Below are positions 62,215 to 64,000 of a stretch of DNA of 64,000 nt, piece by piece. This DNA comes from Nothophaeocryptopus gaeumannii (lineage: Eukaryota; Ascomycota; Dothideomycetes; Mycosphaerellales; Mycosphaerellaceae), in NCBI GenBank assembly GCA_031771865.1, contig JASISA010000010.1, forward strand, positions 2,046,001 to 2,110,000, written 5' to 3'. The notes below the pieces were generated by a model. The model was not told the DNA's origin, searched no databases, and saw only the letters and a program-made list of their open reading frames with translations. Made by a program: the position numbers and the translations under genes. Position 1 is the first letter of the stretch; each line of letters begins with the position of its first letter.

Positions 62215-64000
62215 ATGGCATACAACCACCAACAGAATATGAGTGCGACTTTCGTGCCTGGCGGTTACGATGACCCCGACTACTATGTCCCTGGCGCCAC
62301 CGCGCCCCTGATGCAACCTGAGCCGCAGAGGTAAGTATGACGGTATAGTCCAGCTGATCGAGTGCATCACATATCTCGGAAGAAGGAAGAGCATGAAGTA
62401 GGAGCAGTCGCTGATGTGGGGAGCGCAGGATCAACCCAGAGATGCCCAACCAGATCGCCGAGGGCATCAACAACATGGACCTGAACAGCCGCTTGAACGA
62501 TACTCCACACCTGTCGCCCTTTCCCAAGCTAGTCAACCCACCTGCGAACGTCCCTCCTTCCGACGACGAGCTCGAGGCGCGATTAGAGAATGCACGTGTC
62601 CCGGTGCTCAACTCGAACGACCCTGAAATGCAACTGGCATGGGCCGCAGATGCTCTGATATACTGCGGGGTGTGCTCAGATGAGGCAGAGCGACTGGCAG
62701 CAGCGAAGCCACAGCAGGCACGATCAGCGACGCCACGAATAGAGCATCAGCTGAAGACGGATTCCATGAACATTGTGACATTCTTGGCAGACCAAAATCA
62801 TCCCAGGGCTGAGTTCCTGAGGGGCATGTGGCTGGAGTGGGGCAGGTTCGGCCAGCGAGAAGACAAGAAGGAGGCTTTCAGATGCTACTCAAGAGCAGCA
62901 GATCGAGGATATGCCAGGGCCGAGTACAGGATTGGCATGCTACACGAGTCTTACAACGACCCGATCAAAGCGCTACGGCACTATCATCAAGGAGTGGACG
63001 CTGGAGATGCTGCATCATGCTACCGATTAGGCATGATGACATTGCGAGGACAGCATGGACAACAGCAGGACTGGGCAAAGGGCATATCACTCATCAAACA
63101 GTCCGCGGAGGGTGCAGACGAGAATGCTGCGCAAGGAGCGTACGTCTACGGGATGTTGCTCGCCCGGCAGCTTCCTCAGATCGATCCTCCAGAGGGATAC
63201 ATACCTTTCGATGAACGTCTGGCGAAGGAGAATATCGAGAAGGCTGCTTACATGAAGTTCGCGAAAGCGCAGGCAAAGCTGGGGTCGTGCTACGAGCTCG
63301 GCTCCTTGGGCTGCGAGTTCAATCCGAGTTTGTCGACTCACTACAATGCATTGGCGGCGAAACAAGGCGAAGCAGACGCGGACATGGCTTTGAGCAAATG
63401 GTTTCTGGTAGGCTCTGAAGGACTCTTTCCAAAAAACGAGGAGCTGGCATACACATACGCCGAACGTGCTGCGCAGACTGGCCTTCCAACCGCAGAGTTT
63501 GCATTGGGCTACTTCAACGAGATTGGTATGCATGTGCCAGTCAATCTGGAGAGAGCGCTTGAGTGGTACCAAAAGGCCGCAAAACATGGAAACGAGGACG
63601 CTCAGGGACGAGTCGAAGGCTTGAGCAGGAAGCAAGTCCTCTCTAGAACAGACCACGAAAACGTTGCCATCAGCAGAATCAAATCGCAACATGGATCTAT
63701 GCGAGGCGAGAGACCCGAGCGATTCCGACACAAGCAGGAGCCCAGCCTCCGTGGAATCAGCGAGACTCCTTCATATGCTGCATATAGCAACGGCAACAGT
63801 GCAGTTCAACCGCCTGCCAGAGGTACCACTCCTTACCCAATGGAAGACGGCCCACCACAAGTAGGGCAGAGACCAACCTCAGTCGCGCCGTATCCTATGC
63901 AAGATGGAGCGCCTCAGATTGGCGGTGGACCTGCGGGAGGCTTCTTCAACGTGTCGCAACCATCTCGACCAGCGACTGTCGTTGCAGCTCCAGACCACCG
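62215..64000 (+). CDS. Sel1-repeat protein, SKT5/CHS4-like chitin synthase activator (incomplete at the right edge)
   Basis: Exon 1 (62215-62330) begins with the ATG before AYNHQQNMSATFVPGG. A 98-bp intron (GTAAGT...GCGCAG) leads to exon 2 from 62429, which stays open to the end of the window, giving at least 562 residues. After a Pro/Asn-rich N-terminus and a helical segment (DPEMQLAWAADALIYC) there are several Sel1/TPR-like repeats: AEFLRGMWLEWG, AFRCYSRAADRGYARAEYRIGMLHE, GVDAGDAASCYRLGMM, AKAQAKLGSCYELG, AERAAQTGLPTAEFALGYF and ALEWYQKAAKHGNEDAQGRVEGL. A Pro/Gly/Gln-rich tail with repeated YPM(E/Q)DG units follows. The arrangement matches the fungal Skt5/Chs4 family that activates and positions chitin synthase at the membrane. 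The C-terminus is outside the window. Confidence 0.85.

Noticed and set aside
1..64000. CRISPR arrays, rRNA or tRNA genes
   Set aside because: No regularly spaced repeats of CRISPR type, no rRNA-like sequence and no convincing tRNA arms were recognised by eye. A tRNA scan was not possible, so tRNAs are not strictly excluded.

Overview
The window is fungal nuclear DNA, most probably from a filamentous ascomycete of the class Dothideomycetes. Introns are short (about 48-98 bp, GTRNGT donors, CTRAY-type branch sites, YAG acceptors), genes are dense on both strands, and single-copy ascomycete genes are present: COG5, EMG1/NEP1, an SPT10-like acetyltransferase, a QDE-3/Sgs1-type RecQ helicase, TRM10 and a Sel1-repeat SKT5/CHS4-like protein. 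The species cannot be fixed from sequence reading alone.

Positions 463-25986 hold a perylenequinone-type biosynthetic gene cluster related to the cercosporin, elsinochrome and hypocrellin clusters. From left to right it has an aldo-keto reductase (-), an AsaB/CmcJ-like dioxygenase-family protein (-), a fused O-methyltransferase/FAD monooxygenase of CTB3 type (-), a non-reducing polyketide synthase of CTB1 type with SAT-KS-AT-PT-ACP-ACP-TE (+), a berberine-bridge-like FAD oxidase of CTB5 type (-), an AflR/CTB8-like Zn2Cys6 regulator (+), a laccase-like multicopper oxidase of CTB12 type (-) and a membrane-anchored fasciclin protein of CTB11 type (+). By homology the PKS makes a nor-toralactone-like naphthopyrone. 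The fused enzyme then methylates and oxidises it, and the oxidase/laccase/fasciclin set couples two halves into the perylenequinone. No CTB2-, CTB4-, CTB6-, CTB7- or CTB10-like gene lies in the window. A TCG-N5-CG(A/G) site of the AflR type occurs in every promoter region of the cluster, including those of the aldo-keto reductase and the dioxygenase.

Positions 26.4-37 kb are mixed. They contain a possible small gene, COG5, a decayed lipase-NACHT-HET chimera, a hidden 58-residue six-cysteine secreted protein, a metallo-beta-lactamase-fold gene and a broken copy of that gene's tail. Positions 37.4-46.4 kb carry a zinc-finger protein, EMG1 and SPT10. At 48.9-49.9 kb lies a secreted Lys/Asp-rich protein with cysteines every 14 residues, whose gene contains a perfect 106-bp tandem duplication across an exon/intron border. 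A frameshifted sugar transporter follows, then RecQ and TRM10 in divergent orientation, a BTB-like gene, a 217-bp foldback element and the Sel1-repeat gene, which runs off the right edge.

The strongest candidates for something undescribed are the Cx13-periodic secreted protein, the six-cysteine mini-protein, and the cluster's gene content with its shared regulatory motif. All splice sites were placed by eye from reading frame and consensus.
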